The notes beneath the pieces were generated by a model. That model worked only from the letters and a program-made list of their open reading frames with translations. It did not search any database and had not been told where the DNA came from. From Planctomycetota bacterium (GTDB lineage: Bacteria > Planctomycetota > UBA1135 > UBA2386): 10,014 bases of DNA. Positions 1 through 6,300 of this stretch are shown here, in pieces. Where the stretch lies: assembly GCA_947455805.1 (NCBI GenBank), contig CANGSN010000071.1, positions 1 to 10,014 on the forward strand. Direction: 5' to 3'. The first letter of the stretch is position 1, and each line of letters begins with the position of its first letter. A program made the position numbers and the translations under genes.

Positions 1-1
1 C

Positions 2-130
2 CACCAGATCAGGCGGCGGAGCAGCCGTCGTCGTCGCCGCGGTGGCACCGGCGCTACGGGAGGCGGGGTCGGGGATGCAGCGGCCGAGTCCATGCGAGGG
101 CCACATCATGCCGAAAACCGGCGCGAGTGA
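2..130 (+). CDS. 3' end of an unidentified upstream gene (partial)
   Basis: This frame is open from the left edge and closes with TGA at 128-130. The visible peptide is basic and low in complexity: an Arg/Ser-rich run, then a Gly/Ala-rich stretch, ending in HHAENRRE. The stop overlaps the GTG start of the next gene as GTGA, the usual sign of translational coupling. Low-complexity basic tails are common at the C-termini of high-GC bacterial proteins, so no function can be assigned. The alternative is a divergent minus-strand gene starting at an ATG near 109 or 106, whose frame is also open to the edge, but it has no recognisable ribosome binding site. Only about 43 codons are visible, so the call rests mainly on the overlap. 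Confidence 0.35.
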   Translation, partial: HQIRRRSSRRRRRGGTGATGGGVGDAAAESMRGPHHAENRRE

Positions 131-921
131 GGAACGGAGACACCCAGCAGCTGTCGATGCTCGAGCGCATCGACCTGGCGTTGGCGACGCGCATGGTCGG
201 CCAGATCGGCTCCGCCCAGGGCGGCGCCGACGACGAGCCGATCGCGCGTGCGCAGCGCGTGCTCGACGGCGTGCGCCGGCCGACGCCTAGCGACGCATCG
301 TTCGCGGCCGGCCTGCTGCGCCTGCGCGGCTTCGTCGTGTTCGACGACGACGCCGAAGCCGTGTTCGCCGGTGGCCAGGGCCGCTTGTCGCCGATCACCC
401 AGGAACATCGCCTGCTGCGCGGCCTGCAGCACGCGCTGCGGCTGGTCCGCGAACGCGCCGCCGAGGGGCGCACGCCCGACGGCTGGTTCCTGGTCGAGCT
501 GTTCCGCGCGATGACGCACGAGCTGCCGCGCTTCCGCAACAACGACCTGCGCCGCGGTCCGCCTTGGGACTCGCTGCTCTACCTCACCTATCCGGGGCCC
601 GAGCAGCTGCCGTCGCTGCTGGACACGTTCGATGCCGCGCGTTGCTACCGCGACGTGCCGCTGGTCTGGCACGGCCTGCACCCGGTGCGGCAGGGGTTCC
701 GCCTGCTGTGGCGCTTCGCGCGCATCGCGCCGTTCCCCGACTTCAACACGATCGTCGCCTGGCTCGGCATGAACACGTGGCTGCAGGCGAAGGGCTTCCC
801 GCTGCTGCACCCGGACCGCCTCGACCAGCAGCTGCTGGCGCGGCTCTTGTCGGGGCCGCCGCCGACCAAGGTCATGCAGTTCGAAGGGCGCATGCTGTCG
901 GCGCTCGGCGAAGTGGCCTGA
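127..921 (+). CDS. Fic-fold-like protein with degenerate catalytic motif
   Basis: The protein has 264 residues and no signal peptide or membrane segment. Residues 120-228 follow the layout of a Fic/DOC domain: a helix with WFLVELFRAMTHEL (where Fic proteins have the 'LH..L' helix), then NNDLRRG (the 'G.yR' position), then PGPEQLPSLLDTF (the 'pp...lp.lm..l' segment), then the HPVRQGFRLLWRF helix, and IAPFPDFNTIVAWLG at 200-214. The last matches the Fic signature HPFxDGNGRxxR with F203, D205 and N207 kept but the catalytic His replaced by A201, both loop glycines lost and both arginines replaced (I209, W212). Active Fic enzymes transfer AMP or other phosphate-linked groups to proteins; this one would be predicted inactive or altered. 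GTG 127 is chosen because it overlaps the upstream stop; ATG 157 is an alternative start. The coding call is strong. The Fic assignment is by eye only. Confidence 0.6.
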   Translation: MRNGDTQQLSMLERIDLALATRMVGQIGSAQGGADDEPIARAQRVLDGVRRPTPSDASFAAGLLRLRGFVVFDDDAEAVFAGGQGRLSPITQEHRLLRGLQHALRLVRERAAEGRTPDGWFLVELFRAMTHELPRFRNNDLRRGPPWDSLLYLTYPGPEQLPSLLDTFDAARCYRDVPLVWHGLHPVRQGFRLLWRFARIAPFPDFNTIVAWLGMNTWLQAKGFPLLHPDRLDQQLLARLLSGPPPTKVMQFEGRMLSALGEVA

Positions 922-1001
922 GGCCTTGGCGCCGGCGGTTCCGCGTCGCCGTTTGCCGATTGGGCTGCCACCGTGCCGCGGGCTAGGCTCTGTGGCCTGC
1001 C

Positions 1002-2957
1002 ATGACGCGCCCCTTCGTGCCGTTCGCGCTGCTCGCGTGTGCGTTCGCCAGCCCAGGCTGTTCGAACGGCTCCTCGGCGGCTGCGCCGCCGACCAACCCC
1101 GAGCCGCCGCCGGTCAGTCCGCCGATCGATCCGGGCCGCCTCGTGCTCGCCGTGGGCAGCACGGTGCTGGCGCCGGTCGCGACGCCCGCCGACGTCGACC
1201 CGACGCAGGTCGATCCGACCACGATCGTCGCGCACTACGTGATCGAGACGCCGGCGGACGCGCCGTTCGCGTTCGATCTGCTGTCGTGGGCGCCGACGGC
1301 GGTCGGCATCGCACAAGTCACCGTGCGGCATCTGCGTGATGGCAGCACGTTGCGCAACGACGTCGGCTCGCTGCTCGCCGCCGGGCTTGCGCCGAGCGGG
1401 CCGTGGCTCGGCCACAACGACACGGTGCTCGGCGCGCTCGACCTCGGCATCGTGCGCATGACGCTGCAGGGCCGCATCACCGCGAACCAGCAGCTGCTCG
1501 TCTACACCGACTCGGCGAAGGTCGCGGTCGTCGACCTCGTCGTCGGCGCCGAAGGTCCGGCCAACCAGCCGGCGAGCCCGGCGTCGCCTTTGCCGTTCGG
1601 CGGTACTGCGACCACGGCCTACACGAGCAACTCGTGGCGCTTCGGCGCGCCTGCCGTCGCCGTGCAGCGCGGTCGCTTCTCGCTGCTCGTGCAGGAAGGC
1701 CACCACGGTCGCCCCGCCGACGACGACCGGTTCGAACTGCGCCTGCGCGAAGTGGACGACGCCGGCACGCTGCGCGGCGGTGCGGTGGCGATGCCCGCGG
1801 GCTCGCTGCGCTTTGGCGAGTATGCCGTCGGGGTGCGCGGCAACGTGCTGGCGACGGTGCGCGGCGAGAACGAAGGGCTGCGCATTGCCCTCAGCTTCGA
1901 CCGCGGCACGACGTTCGTTCCGGGTCCGCTGCTGCTCGGCACGTCGCCGGCGATGGCGCGGCCGGATCTGGAGCTGGCGGCCGACGGCAGGCTGCTGGTC
2001 GCCGGCTGGCGGCTCGCCCCGAGCGGCCCGGGGCTCGAGCTGGTGGCGGTCGAAGGCACGCCGGCGACGTTCGAGGACGGCGAGCCGCGCTCGTACGTGT
2101 TCACGCCGGTTCGGGTGCTGGCCACGGCACCGGCCGGGCACCTGCCGCTGGCGACACGCTGCGCTTTGTCGGCGAACGGCGACCTCGCCGTCGCCTTCGG
2201 CACACTGCAGTTCGCGGCGACGCAGATCTGGCAGCCGCGCACGTCGTGGCGCTGTGCCATCCAGCGGCTCGGCCGCGGCCTGGTCCTGCTCGACCTGGCG
2301 ACGTTCGACGGCCTCGGTGCCGGCATCGACGTGGCGGCGTTCGGCACCGGCCCCGACCTGCGCTTCGTCGTCGCGCACGACGCGCCGGACGGTGTGCGCA
2401 TGCTCGTCGGCGACGATCGGGGATTCACCGCCGCGGGCACGTTCGGCCGCGCCGGCGATCGGGACCCGCGCCTCGCCGGCAACGAATCCAACGGAGAGCG
2501 TGCGCTCGACCTGCTGTGGCTGGCGCCGCGTGCTTCCGGACGCGAACTGCACCGCGCGGCGTTCGCCAACTGGCCGGCCGTGGGGCCCGAGCTGTCGGTC
2601 GTGGTCGATGCGGCGTGTGTGTGGCAGGACCCGGCGCTCGCTTCGCCGCTGCCCGGGCTCGACTACAGCAGCACGCCCGGGCTCGGCAACGTGATGACGA
2701 CGCGCCAGGTCGCCGACCGCGGCTTCGCCGTCGCGCGCGATCGTGCGGGGCTCGTGCTCGTCGTCGACGAAGTGACGGCGGACAACGAAGACCTGGTGCT
2801 CGGCTCGACCTACCTGGTGCCGCCGACTGCCGGTCTGCCGCCGGGGCCGTTCGTGCCTGCGCCGGTGCCGCCGCCGGTCGTGCCGGGGCTCACGGCCGAG
2901 CTGCGCGCGCCGAGTGGCGGCGACGTGCACCAGCTGCGCGTGCTCCGGCTGCCGTAG
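1002..2957 (+). CDS. Secreted lipoprotein with a BNR/Asp-box motif, probable beta-propeller
   Basis: The protein has 651 residues. The N-terminus is a short lipoprotein signal peptide: one Arg, a hydrophobic core FVPFALLACAFA, then SPGC with the lipidation Cys at 20. Pro at -2 is atypical for a lipobox. A Ser/Ala/Pro-rich linker follows to about residue 45. The body is rich in short beta-strand patterns alternating with Gly/Asp turns. Residues 298-305 read SFDRGTTF, an exact Asp-box (S-x-D-x-G-x-T-F), the loop motif of sialidase-type (BNR) propellers; a weaker GDDRGF occurs further on. One exact motif does not prove an enzyme, and I see no sialidase arginine triad. A second Pro-rich stretch lies near the C-terminus (PAPVPPPVVPG). 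It starts 80 bp after the Fic-like gene on the same strand, with no clear ribosome binding site. The likely location is the cell envelope; the function is unknown. Confidence 0.8.
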   Translation: MTRPFVPFALLACAFASPGCSNGSSAAAPPTNPEPPPVSPPIDPGRLVLAVGSTVLAPVATPADVDPTQVDPTTIVAHYVIETPADAPFAFDLLSWAPTAVGIAQVTVRHLRDGSTLRNDVGSLLAAGLAPSGPWLGHNDTVLGALDLGIVRMTLQGRITANQQLLVYTDSAKVAVVDLVVGAEGPANQPASPASPLPFGGTATTAYTSNSWRFGAPAVAVQRGRFSLLVQEGHHGRPADDDRFELRLREVDDAGTLRGGAVAMPAGSLRFGEYAVGVRGNVLATVRGENEGLRIALSFDRGTTFVPGPLLLGTSPAMARPDLELAADGRLLVAGWRLAPSGPGLELVAVEGTPATFEDGEPRSYVFTPVRVLATAPAGHLPLATRCALSANGDLAVAFGTLQFAATQIWQPRTSWRCAIQRLGRGLVLLDLATFDGLGAGIDVAAFGTGPDLRFVVAHDAPDGVRMLVGDDRGFTAAGTFGRAGDRDPRLAGNESNGERALDLLWLAPRASGRELHRAAFANWPAVGPELSVVVDAACVWQDPALASPLPGLDYSSTPGLGNVMTTRQVADRGFAVARDRAGLVLVVDEVTADNEDLVLGSTYLVPPTAGLPPGPFVPAPVPPPVVPGLTAELRAPSGGDVHQLRVLRLP

Positions 2958-3083
2958 ATCCACGACGAACTGCTCCGCTGAGGTCGCCCGTGTTCCCGAA
3001 TCGACGTTCCTTCCTCCGAGGTCTGGCGGCGATCCGGTGGTCGGCGTTCGAGACCGCGCACACTTCTACCTCCGGTTATCGGC

Positions 3084-3512
3084 GTGAAGACTCCTGCTGC
3101 TTCTTGGTGCGGATGTCCTGGCGTAGGTCTCGGTCGTGCGGGCTTTCGGACCTTCTTGATCGACTTCTATGACGGGCCCCTTTCCGGTTGGGTTGTCTGT
3201 CTTGGCTGCGAGGCGGTCGCCGCATTCGCGGTTGTGGACTGGGACCAGTACCAGTGGGAGAGAGTGGTGCTGTGCTGGCGATGGGCTGGTTCTCTCGCAT
3301 TCCCCAGTCTTCCACCTGACGTCGATGCCAAGACGGTTGGCATGCCGGGAAAGGACCTGGAGGCCGCATCGAAGTCGGGGCGAGTTGAGGAACGGTTGTT
3401 CGCAGCGGTTTGCGATCCGTACTTCGAGCGGGTGTTTCGTCTTGTCGATGTCGATGGAGCGGCGCCAGCTGACTGGGTCTGGCCGAAGTCGGTTGGGTCC
3501 CACGACCCTTGA
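3084..3512 (+). CDS. Orphan small protein, unknown function, probably acquired
   Basis: The frame from GTG 3084 gives 142 residues. From residue 25 the translation looks like a real soluble domain: LIDFYDGPLSGW, then VCLGCEAVAAFAVVDWDQYQWERVVLCW, and a C-terminal helix containing DPYFERVFRL. It is rich in Trp and acidic residues, unlike the Arg/Ala-rich shadows of other frames. The first 24 residues may not be native: they overlap a segment resembling the tail of abiEii, so TTG 3156 is a possible true start. About a third of codons end in A or T, far more than in the lipoprotein or glycosyltransferase genes, which fits horizontal acquisition. I do not recognise the family. Small acidic, Trp-rich single-domain proteins of this kind are sometimes immunity or stress proteins, but that is only a guess. 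It lies 108 bp upstream of the ADP-ribosylglycohydrolase on the same strand. Confidence 0.5.
   Translation: MKTPAASWCGCPGVGLGRAGFRTFLIDFYDGPLSGWVVCLGCEAVAAFAVVDWDQYQWERVVLCWRWAGSLAFPSLPPDVDAKTVGMPGKDLEAASKSGRVEERLFAAVCDPYFERVFRLVDVDGAAPADWVWPKSVGSHDP
3126..3158 (+). repeat. Inverted partner of the abiEii 3' coding end (likely gene remnant)
   Basis: These 33 bases match the reverse complement of 4727-4760, with 14 bases identical at one end (ttcggaccttcttg), a 9-base block (ggtcgtgcg) and a 4-base block (ggtc); the middle carries substitutions and one length difference. At 4727-4760 the sequence encodes EVVRGLRTFL near the C-terminus of AbiEii. Here the upstream part is shifted by one base relative to that frame and preceded by an in-frame TAG, as expected of a decayed copy. 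A short upstream RWSAF in another frame (3035-3049) recalls QWSAF of AbiEii but is too short to count. Confidence 0.55.
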
Positions 3513-3519
3513 GGCGGGA

Positions 3520-3586
3520 GCTGGTTGCCAACGCCAGCAGAAGAAGCAGCAGCAGCCTCGCGGTAGCGATGGAGCGCTGGTTGCCA
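3520..3586. repeat. 11-bp direct repeats around a trinucleotide-rich spacer
   Basis: GCTGGTTGCCA occurs at 3520-3530 and again at 3576-3586. The first copy can fold with the following CGCCAGC into a small hairpin; the second reads CTGGTTGCCAG, a 4-bp stem. Between them lies a run of AGC/AGA triplets at 3536-3556. The block sits between the stop of the orphan gene and the ADP-ribosylglycohydrolase start. It could be a recombination scar or a processing site, but there is no T-tract for a terminator. Confidence 0.4.
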
Positions 3587-3620
3587 GGAGTCAACAGACT
3601 GCTCTGCTACGACCTTCCCC

Positions 3621-4568
3621 ATGACCCTCAACGCCCTCCAGCGCGCCCGTCTTGCTCTCGATGGCTTGTCCGTTGGCGACGCCTTCGGGCAGTGCTTCTT
3701 CGGTGCGCCGGAGTTGGTGCAGCCACGCATCGAGCAACGCTCGGTTCCGCTGCCACCGTGGTTCTGGACGGACGACACCGCGATGGCGCTGTCGGTCTTC
3801 GAGGAACTGGAGGAACGGCAGTTCGTCGATCGCGACTCCCTGGCGCGACGTTTCGCAGACCGCTACCGACGAGACGATCGCCGTGGCTATGGAGGAACCG
3901 CCCACGAGATTCTGGGGGCCATCGCGCTCGGTGGGGATTGGCGCGCGATTGCCCAGGGCGCCTTCGACGGTCAGGGTTCGATGGGCAACGGGAGCGCCAT
4001 GCGCGTGGCCCCGATCGGGGCCTTCTTCGCGGACGACCTGGTTGCAGTCGTCGAACAAGCGCGCGCTTCCGCCGAGCCGACCCATGCTCACCCGGACAGC
4101 CACGCCGGTGCCATCGCGGTCGCCGTGGCCGCGGCCATCGCGTGGCAGATGGGGCGCGGTGCCATGCCGTGCTCCGGCGTGGCGCTGCTGCGTGCAGTGC
4201 GCGCCCACGTGCCAGGAGGTCCTACCGCATCTGGAATCGAGCGGGCGCTGGACGTGCCGTTCGCGGCGGACGCCGCGACCGCGAGCGCCGAACTGGGCAA
4301 TGGCAGCAGGGTTCTATGCTCCGACACGGTGCCGTTCTCTCTCTGGTGCGCCGCCCGTCACCTCGACAACTTCGAGGACGCGCTGTGGACCACGGTCTCT
4401 GGCCTGGGTGATCGCGACACCACGTGCGCCATCGTGGGCGGCATCGTTGCCCTGAGCGCTGCGCCCCCGGCCATCCCCCGTTCGTTCTTGGAGTCTCGCG
4501 AGGCTCTCGATTCGACTCTCGACTACCTCGAACGCCATGCGATCGACGTGCGCATCGGGCGACGGTGA
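3621..4568 (+). CDS. ADP-ribosylglycohydrolase family protein (DraG/ARH-like)
   Basis: The protein has 315 residues, a normal length for the family, all alpha-helical and cytosolic. These enzymes remove ADP-ribose from proteins, nucleic acids or small molecules using two metal ions. The family signatures appear in order: GLSVGDAFGQ at 15-24; WTDDTAMAL at 49-57 with the metal-binding TDDT at 50-53; GSMGNGSAMRVAPIG at 119-133; THAHPDSHAGAIAVA at 154-168; and GDRDTTCAIVGG at 263-274 with the second metal-binding D-x-D-T (D264, D266, T267). All expected metal ligands are present, so it should be active. Residues 85-91 carry a basic, acidic patch before YGGTAHE. No ADP-ribosyltransferase such as DraT lies in the window, so the substrate is unknown. 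No Shine-Dalgarno is visible before ATG 3621. It converges on abiEii with 83 bp between the stops. Confidence 0.92.
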   Translation: MTLNALQRARLALDGLSVGDAFGQCFFGAPELVQPRIEQRSVPLPPWFWTDDTAMALSVFEELEERQFVDRDSLARRFADRYRRDDRRGYGGTAHEILGAIALGGDWRAIAQGAFDGQGSMGNGSAMRVAPIGAFFADDLVAVVEQARASAEPTHAHPDSHAGAIAVAVAAAIAWQMGRGAMPCSGVALLRAVRAHVPGGPTASGIERALDVPFAADAATASAELGNGSRVLCSDTVPFSLWCAARHLDNFEDALWTTVSGLGDRDTTCAIVGGIVALSAAPPAIPRSFLESREALDSTLDYLERHAIDVRIGRR

Positions 4569-4575
4569 CGACGCG

Positions 4576-4594
4576 GTTTGGCCGCGAGCCAAGC
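4576..4594. terminator. Weak hairpin between convergent genes
   Basis: GTTTGGC and GCCAAGC pair around a CGCGA loop, giving a 7-bp stem with one G-U pair. It lies just after the ADP-ribosylglycohydrolase stop and before the abiEii stop, where a bidirectional terminator would be expected. No T-tract follows on either strand, so this is only a candidate. Confidence 0.22.
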
Positions 4595-4651
4595 TACCGG
4601 TTTCGCGGGCGACGAAGGTTGGTGACGGGAGTGCGTGCTGTGGGGGCGGCC

Positions 4652-5566
4652 CTACGACCAAGGTCCGCCAGCAGGCCATGTCTTCGGCATCGCGCTCGCC
4701 CCGCGCAGACCGCGGACCAGCGGCCACAAGAAGGTCCGAAGACCACGCACGACCTCGACCAGGGGAACCTGCGGCTCGAGCAGTCGGCTGCGGCGGAGGA
4801 ACGCGCTCCACTGCACCTGCTTCTCCTTGCGCTCGGCGAACTCGTCGCGCAGCGCGATCGGTTCGGTCTCCGGCAAGTCGGTCGAACGCCGGAGGAACGT
4901 GGCGCGGAGCGCGCCGCCGAGCGAGTCGCCATCGAAGGGGAACTGCGCGGCCAGCACCCGTAGGTCGTAGAAGTCCTTCATCCGGCTGTTCAGCTCGCCG
5001 AGCGAGACCATCGCCTGGAACTTCTCGGCGACGACCGTCTCGCGTGGGTAGGCGCGCAGCTTCGGCGTCGGCATCCCGAGCAAGGAGGGGTACTGCACTT
5101 CCATCGGGCCCGGATGCACGGCATCGCCGAAGCCGACGTCGACTTGCACGTCGATCCTGGCGGTGGCCAGGGTCGCGTTCATGGTGACGCGGACACCCTG
5201 GTAGATCTGGTCTTCGCGGATGCGTGTCGCTTGCACGCTGGCGGCGTCGAACGACACGCCGTCTGGGTCGACGTTAATGAGGACGATGTCGCGGAAGATG
5301 GTGACCAGGCGGGGCAACTCGGCGTCACCTTGGCCCAGCAAGTCGAGGTCGCGGGTCGCGCGGTGCGGCACCTTCGTCCACGCCGCGAACAGCATGGCGC
5401 CCTTCAGCAGGAAGGTCCCGGCGTGTTCCGAAGCTGCGAGCCGGTGCAGCAGGCGCTCGAGCACGAACTGAGTCAGCAGCAGCTGCACGTCGTCGCCTCG
5501 CTGTTGTGCCAGGTTGCGCAGCTTCGCCTGCACCGAGGCGCCGAGGTCCTTCGGTGGTCGGGTCAC
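4652..5566 (-). CDS. abiEii: AbiEii toxin, nucleotidyltransferase of a type IV toxin-antitoxin system
   Basis: The protein has 304 residues and starts at GTG 5566, overlapping the antitoxin stop as GTGA. AbiEii/AbiGii toxins are minimal nucleotidyltransferases that act in the cytosol; studied homologues add nucleotides to tRNA or otherwise block growth, giving phage abortive infection. Visible motifs: the FLLKGAMLF strand and helix at 52-60, RATRDLDLLG at 69-78 with the metal-binding D73 and D75, a third acidic strand RIDVQVDVGFGD at 137-148, and YPRETVVAEKFQAMV at 173-187 followed by NSRMKDFYDL at 193-202, the conserved Lys/Asp region of the family. Motif I has KGA rather than the more usual KGG or GS. 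After the usual ending EVVRGLRTFLWPL there are about 20 extra residues rich in Gly, Pro and Trp, perhaps the result of a changed 3' junction. It is cotranscribed with abiEi. Confidence 0.94.
   Translation of the reverse strand: MTRPPKDLGASVQAKLRNLAQQRGDDVQLLLTQFVLERLLHRLAASEHAGTFLLKGAMLFAAWTKVPHRATRDLDLLGQGDAELPRLVTIFRDIVLINVDPDGVSFDAASVQATRIREDQIYQGVRVTMNATLATARIDVQVDVGFGDAVHPGPMEVQYPSLLGMPTPKLRAYPRETVVAEKFQAMVSLGELNSRMKDFYDLRVLAAQFPFDGDSLGGALRATFLRRSTDLPETEPIALRDEFAERKEKQVQWSAFLRRSRLLEPQVPLVEVVRGLRTFLWPLVRGLRGASAMPKTWPAGGPWS
4727..4760 (-). repeat. abiEii 3' segment repeated in inverted orientation at 3126-3158
   Basis: These 34 bases, read on the minus strand, encode residues of EVVRGLRTFL near the AbiEii C-terminus and match the plus-strand segment at 3126-3158 in three blocks of 4, 9 and 14 identical bases. 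The pair bounds a segment of about 1.6 kb that holds most of the orphan gene and the whole ADP-ribosylglycohydrolase gene. Confidence 0.55.
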
Positions 5567-6159
5567 AGCATGGCCTCGAGGTAGGGACGGATCGCCTTCT
5601 GGACGCGCACGACGCCCGCATAGCGCAGCAACTTCTCGAGGTTGCGGCGAGGCCGGCGCAGGTACTCGCGCATCGCCTCGAGGGCGACGTCGAGGCCGAT
5701 GCGCGAGCGGAAGCGGAAGCAGTCGGCGACCGTCTTCTCGACGTCGAACACGGACACCTGCACGCCATCGACGGTCTTCTTCTCGACTCCGGCTTCGAGC
5801 GACCTCGGCACCATGCGCACGACGCGGATCGGCAACCCGGCGGACTTGGGAACGCGCGCTTGCCGGGGCAAGGCGATCCACGCCTCGAACGGGGCCTGGG
5901 TGGTCAGTCCGTGTACGCGCAGGGCCGACAGCAGACAGACCACGCCGGCCGGGAAGCGCTTGCCGACTGCCGCGAGGTTGCTGTCGGCGGACTGTTCCGC
6001 GTCGGCCGGTACGTAGAGGCCGCGACCGATCTGCCGCAGCTGGCCCTGCGCGCACAGTCGCGCCAGGTAGGTGCGCGCGACGCCGTGCGCTTCTAGATCC
6101 CGCGGCCGGAGAACGCCCAAGCGGCGGGCCAGGGACATGGTGCGCTTGGCGGGGTCCAT
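5563..6159 (-). CDS. abiEi: AbiEi antitoxin, winged-helix transcriptional regulator
   Basis: The protein has 198 residues from ATG 6159. AbiEi neutralises AbiEii and represses its own operon by binding repeats at the promoter (known for the family). The N-terminal winged helix-turn-helix covers residues 15-52: LGVLRPRDLEAHGVARTYL, then LCAQGQLRQIGRGLYVP, the diagnostic wing. The C-terminal antitoxin domain contains VVCLLSALRVHGLTTQ at 73-88, APFEAWIALPRQARVP at 89-104, and VSVFDVEKTVADCFRFRSRIG at 135-155, all typical of AbiEi. ATG 6159 is chosen because the predicted promoter puts the transcription start at about this base and the length suits the family; ATG 6138 (starting MSLARR) is the alternative, and neither has a Shine-Dalgarno. 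An upstream ATG at 6285 would read through the operator and is unlikely. The stop overlaps the abiEii start by four bases. Confidence 0.93.
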   Translation of the reverse strand: MDPAKRTMSLARRLGVLRPRDLEAHGVARTYLARLCAQGQLRQIGRGLYVPADAEQSADSNLAAVGKRFPAGVVCLLSALRVHGLTTQAPFEAWIALPRQARVPKSAGLPIRVVRMVPRSLEAGVEKKTVDGVQVSVFDVEKTVADCFRFRSRIGLDVALEAMREYLRRPRRNLEKLLRYAGVVRVQKAIRPYLEAML

Positions 6160-6163
6160 GTTC

Positions 6164-6203
6164 CGAAACGTACTACGAAACGTCGTTCGTGCAACGTTTC
6201 GTA
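6164..6203 (-). promoter_or_regulatory. AbiEi operator: perfect 10-bp inverted repeat plus a third half-site
   Basis: TACGAAACGT at 6174-6183 and ACGTTTCGTA at 6194-6203 form a perfect inverted repeat with a 10-base spacer, so the half-sites sit about two helical turns apart. A third copy of the core CGAAACGT lies at 6164-6171, 12 bases from the next direct copy. The site ends four bases before the abiEi start codon. AbiEi proteins are known to bind inverted repeats at their own promoter, which makes autoregulation the natural reading. Confidence 0.8.
6167..6194 (-). promoter_or_regulatory. Candidate sigma70-type promoter of the abiE operon
   Basis: On the minus strand, TTGCAC (6194-6189) and TACGTT (6172-6167) are separated by 16 bases, fair matches to -35 and -10 boxes. 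The predicted start of transcription falls at about 6160, next to ATG 6159, so the message would be leaderless. Both boxes lie within the operator repeats, so bound AbiEi would block RNA polymerase. Confidence 0.5.
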
Positions 6204-6300
6204 ACACGGGGGCGCGGTCGGTGCCGGGTGTCAGCTCGCTTGGACGAGCGGTCTGGCTCGCCAACGTCTTCAGGATCCCAGCCAACGAGCTGGCCGAGAT

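Noticed and set aside
1..109. Divergent minus-strand gene starting at ATG 109 or 106
   Set aside because: The frame is open to the edge, but there is no ribosome binding site, and the GTGA overlap favours a plus-strand gene ending at 130.
645..2963. Long minus-strand open frame opposite the lipoprotein gene
   Set aside because: It is Arg/His/Gln-rich with no domain pattern, and the plus strand carries a signal peptide and Asp-box. Long antisense frames are expected at this GC content.
1403..3172. Plus-strand frame overlapping the lipoprotein in another phase
   Set aside because: Arg/Ala/Gly-rich translation typical of an off-frame read of a high-GC gene. Its last 60 codons beyond 2957 are not supported as a gene.
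3076..3594. Minus-strand frames opposite the orphan gene
   Set aside because: Their translations are Ser/Pro/Arg-rich without hydrophobic pattern, whereas the plus-strand frame shows a plausible folded domain.
3513..3620. Integron attC-like recombination site between the two accessory genes
   Set aside because: There are short GTTGCC/CAAC-type words and small hairpins, but no properly ordered pairs of core sites and no integrase in the window.
5567..6055. N-terminal 163 codons of the longer abiEii frame
   Set aside because: This stretch is antisense-like Arg-rich sequence within abiEi in another phase. The GTGA overlap and the family start point to GTG 5566.
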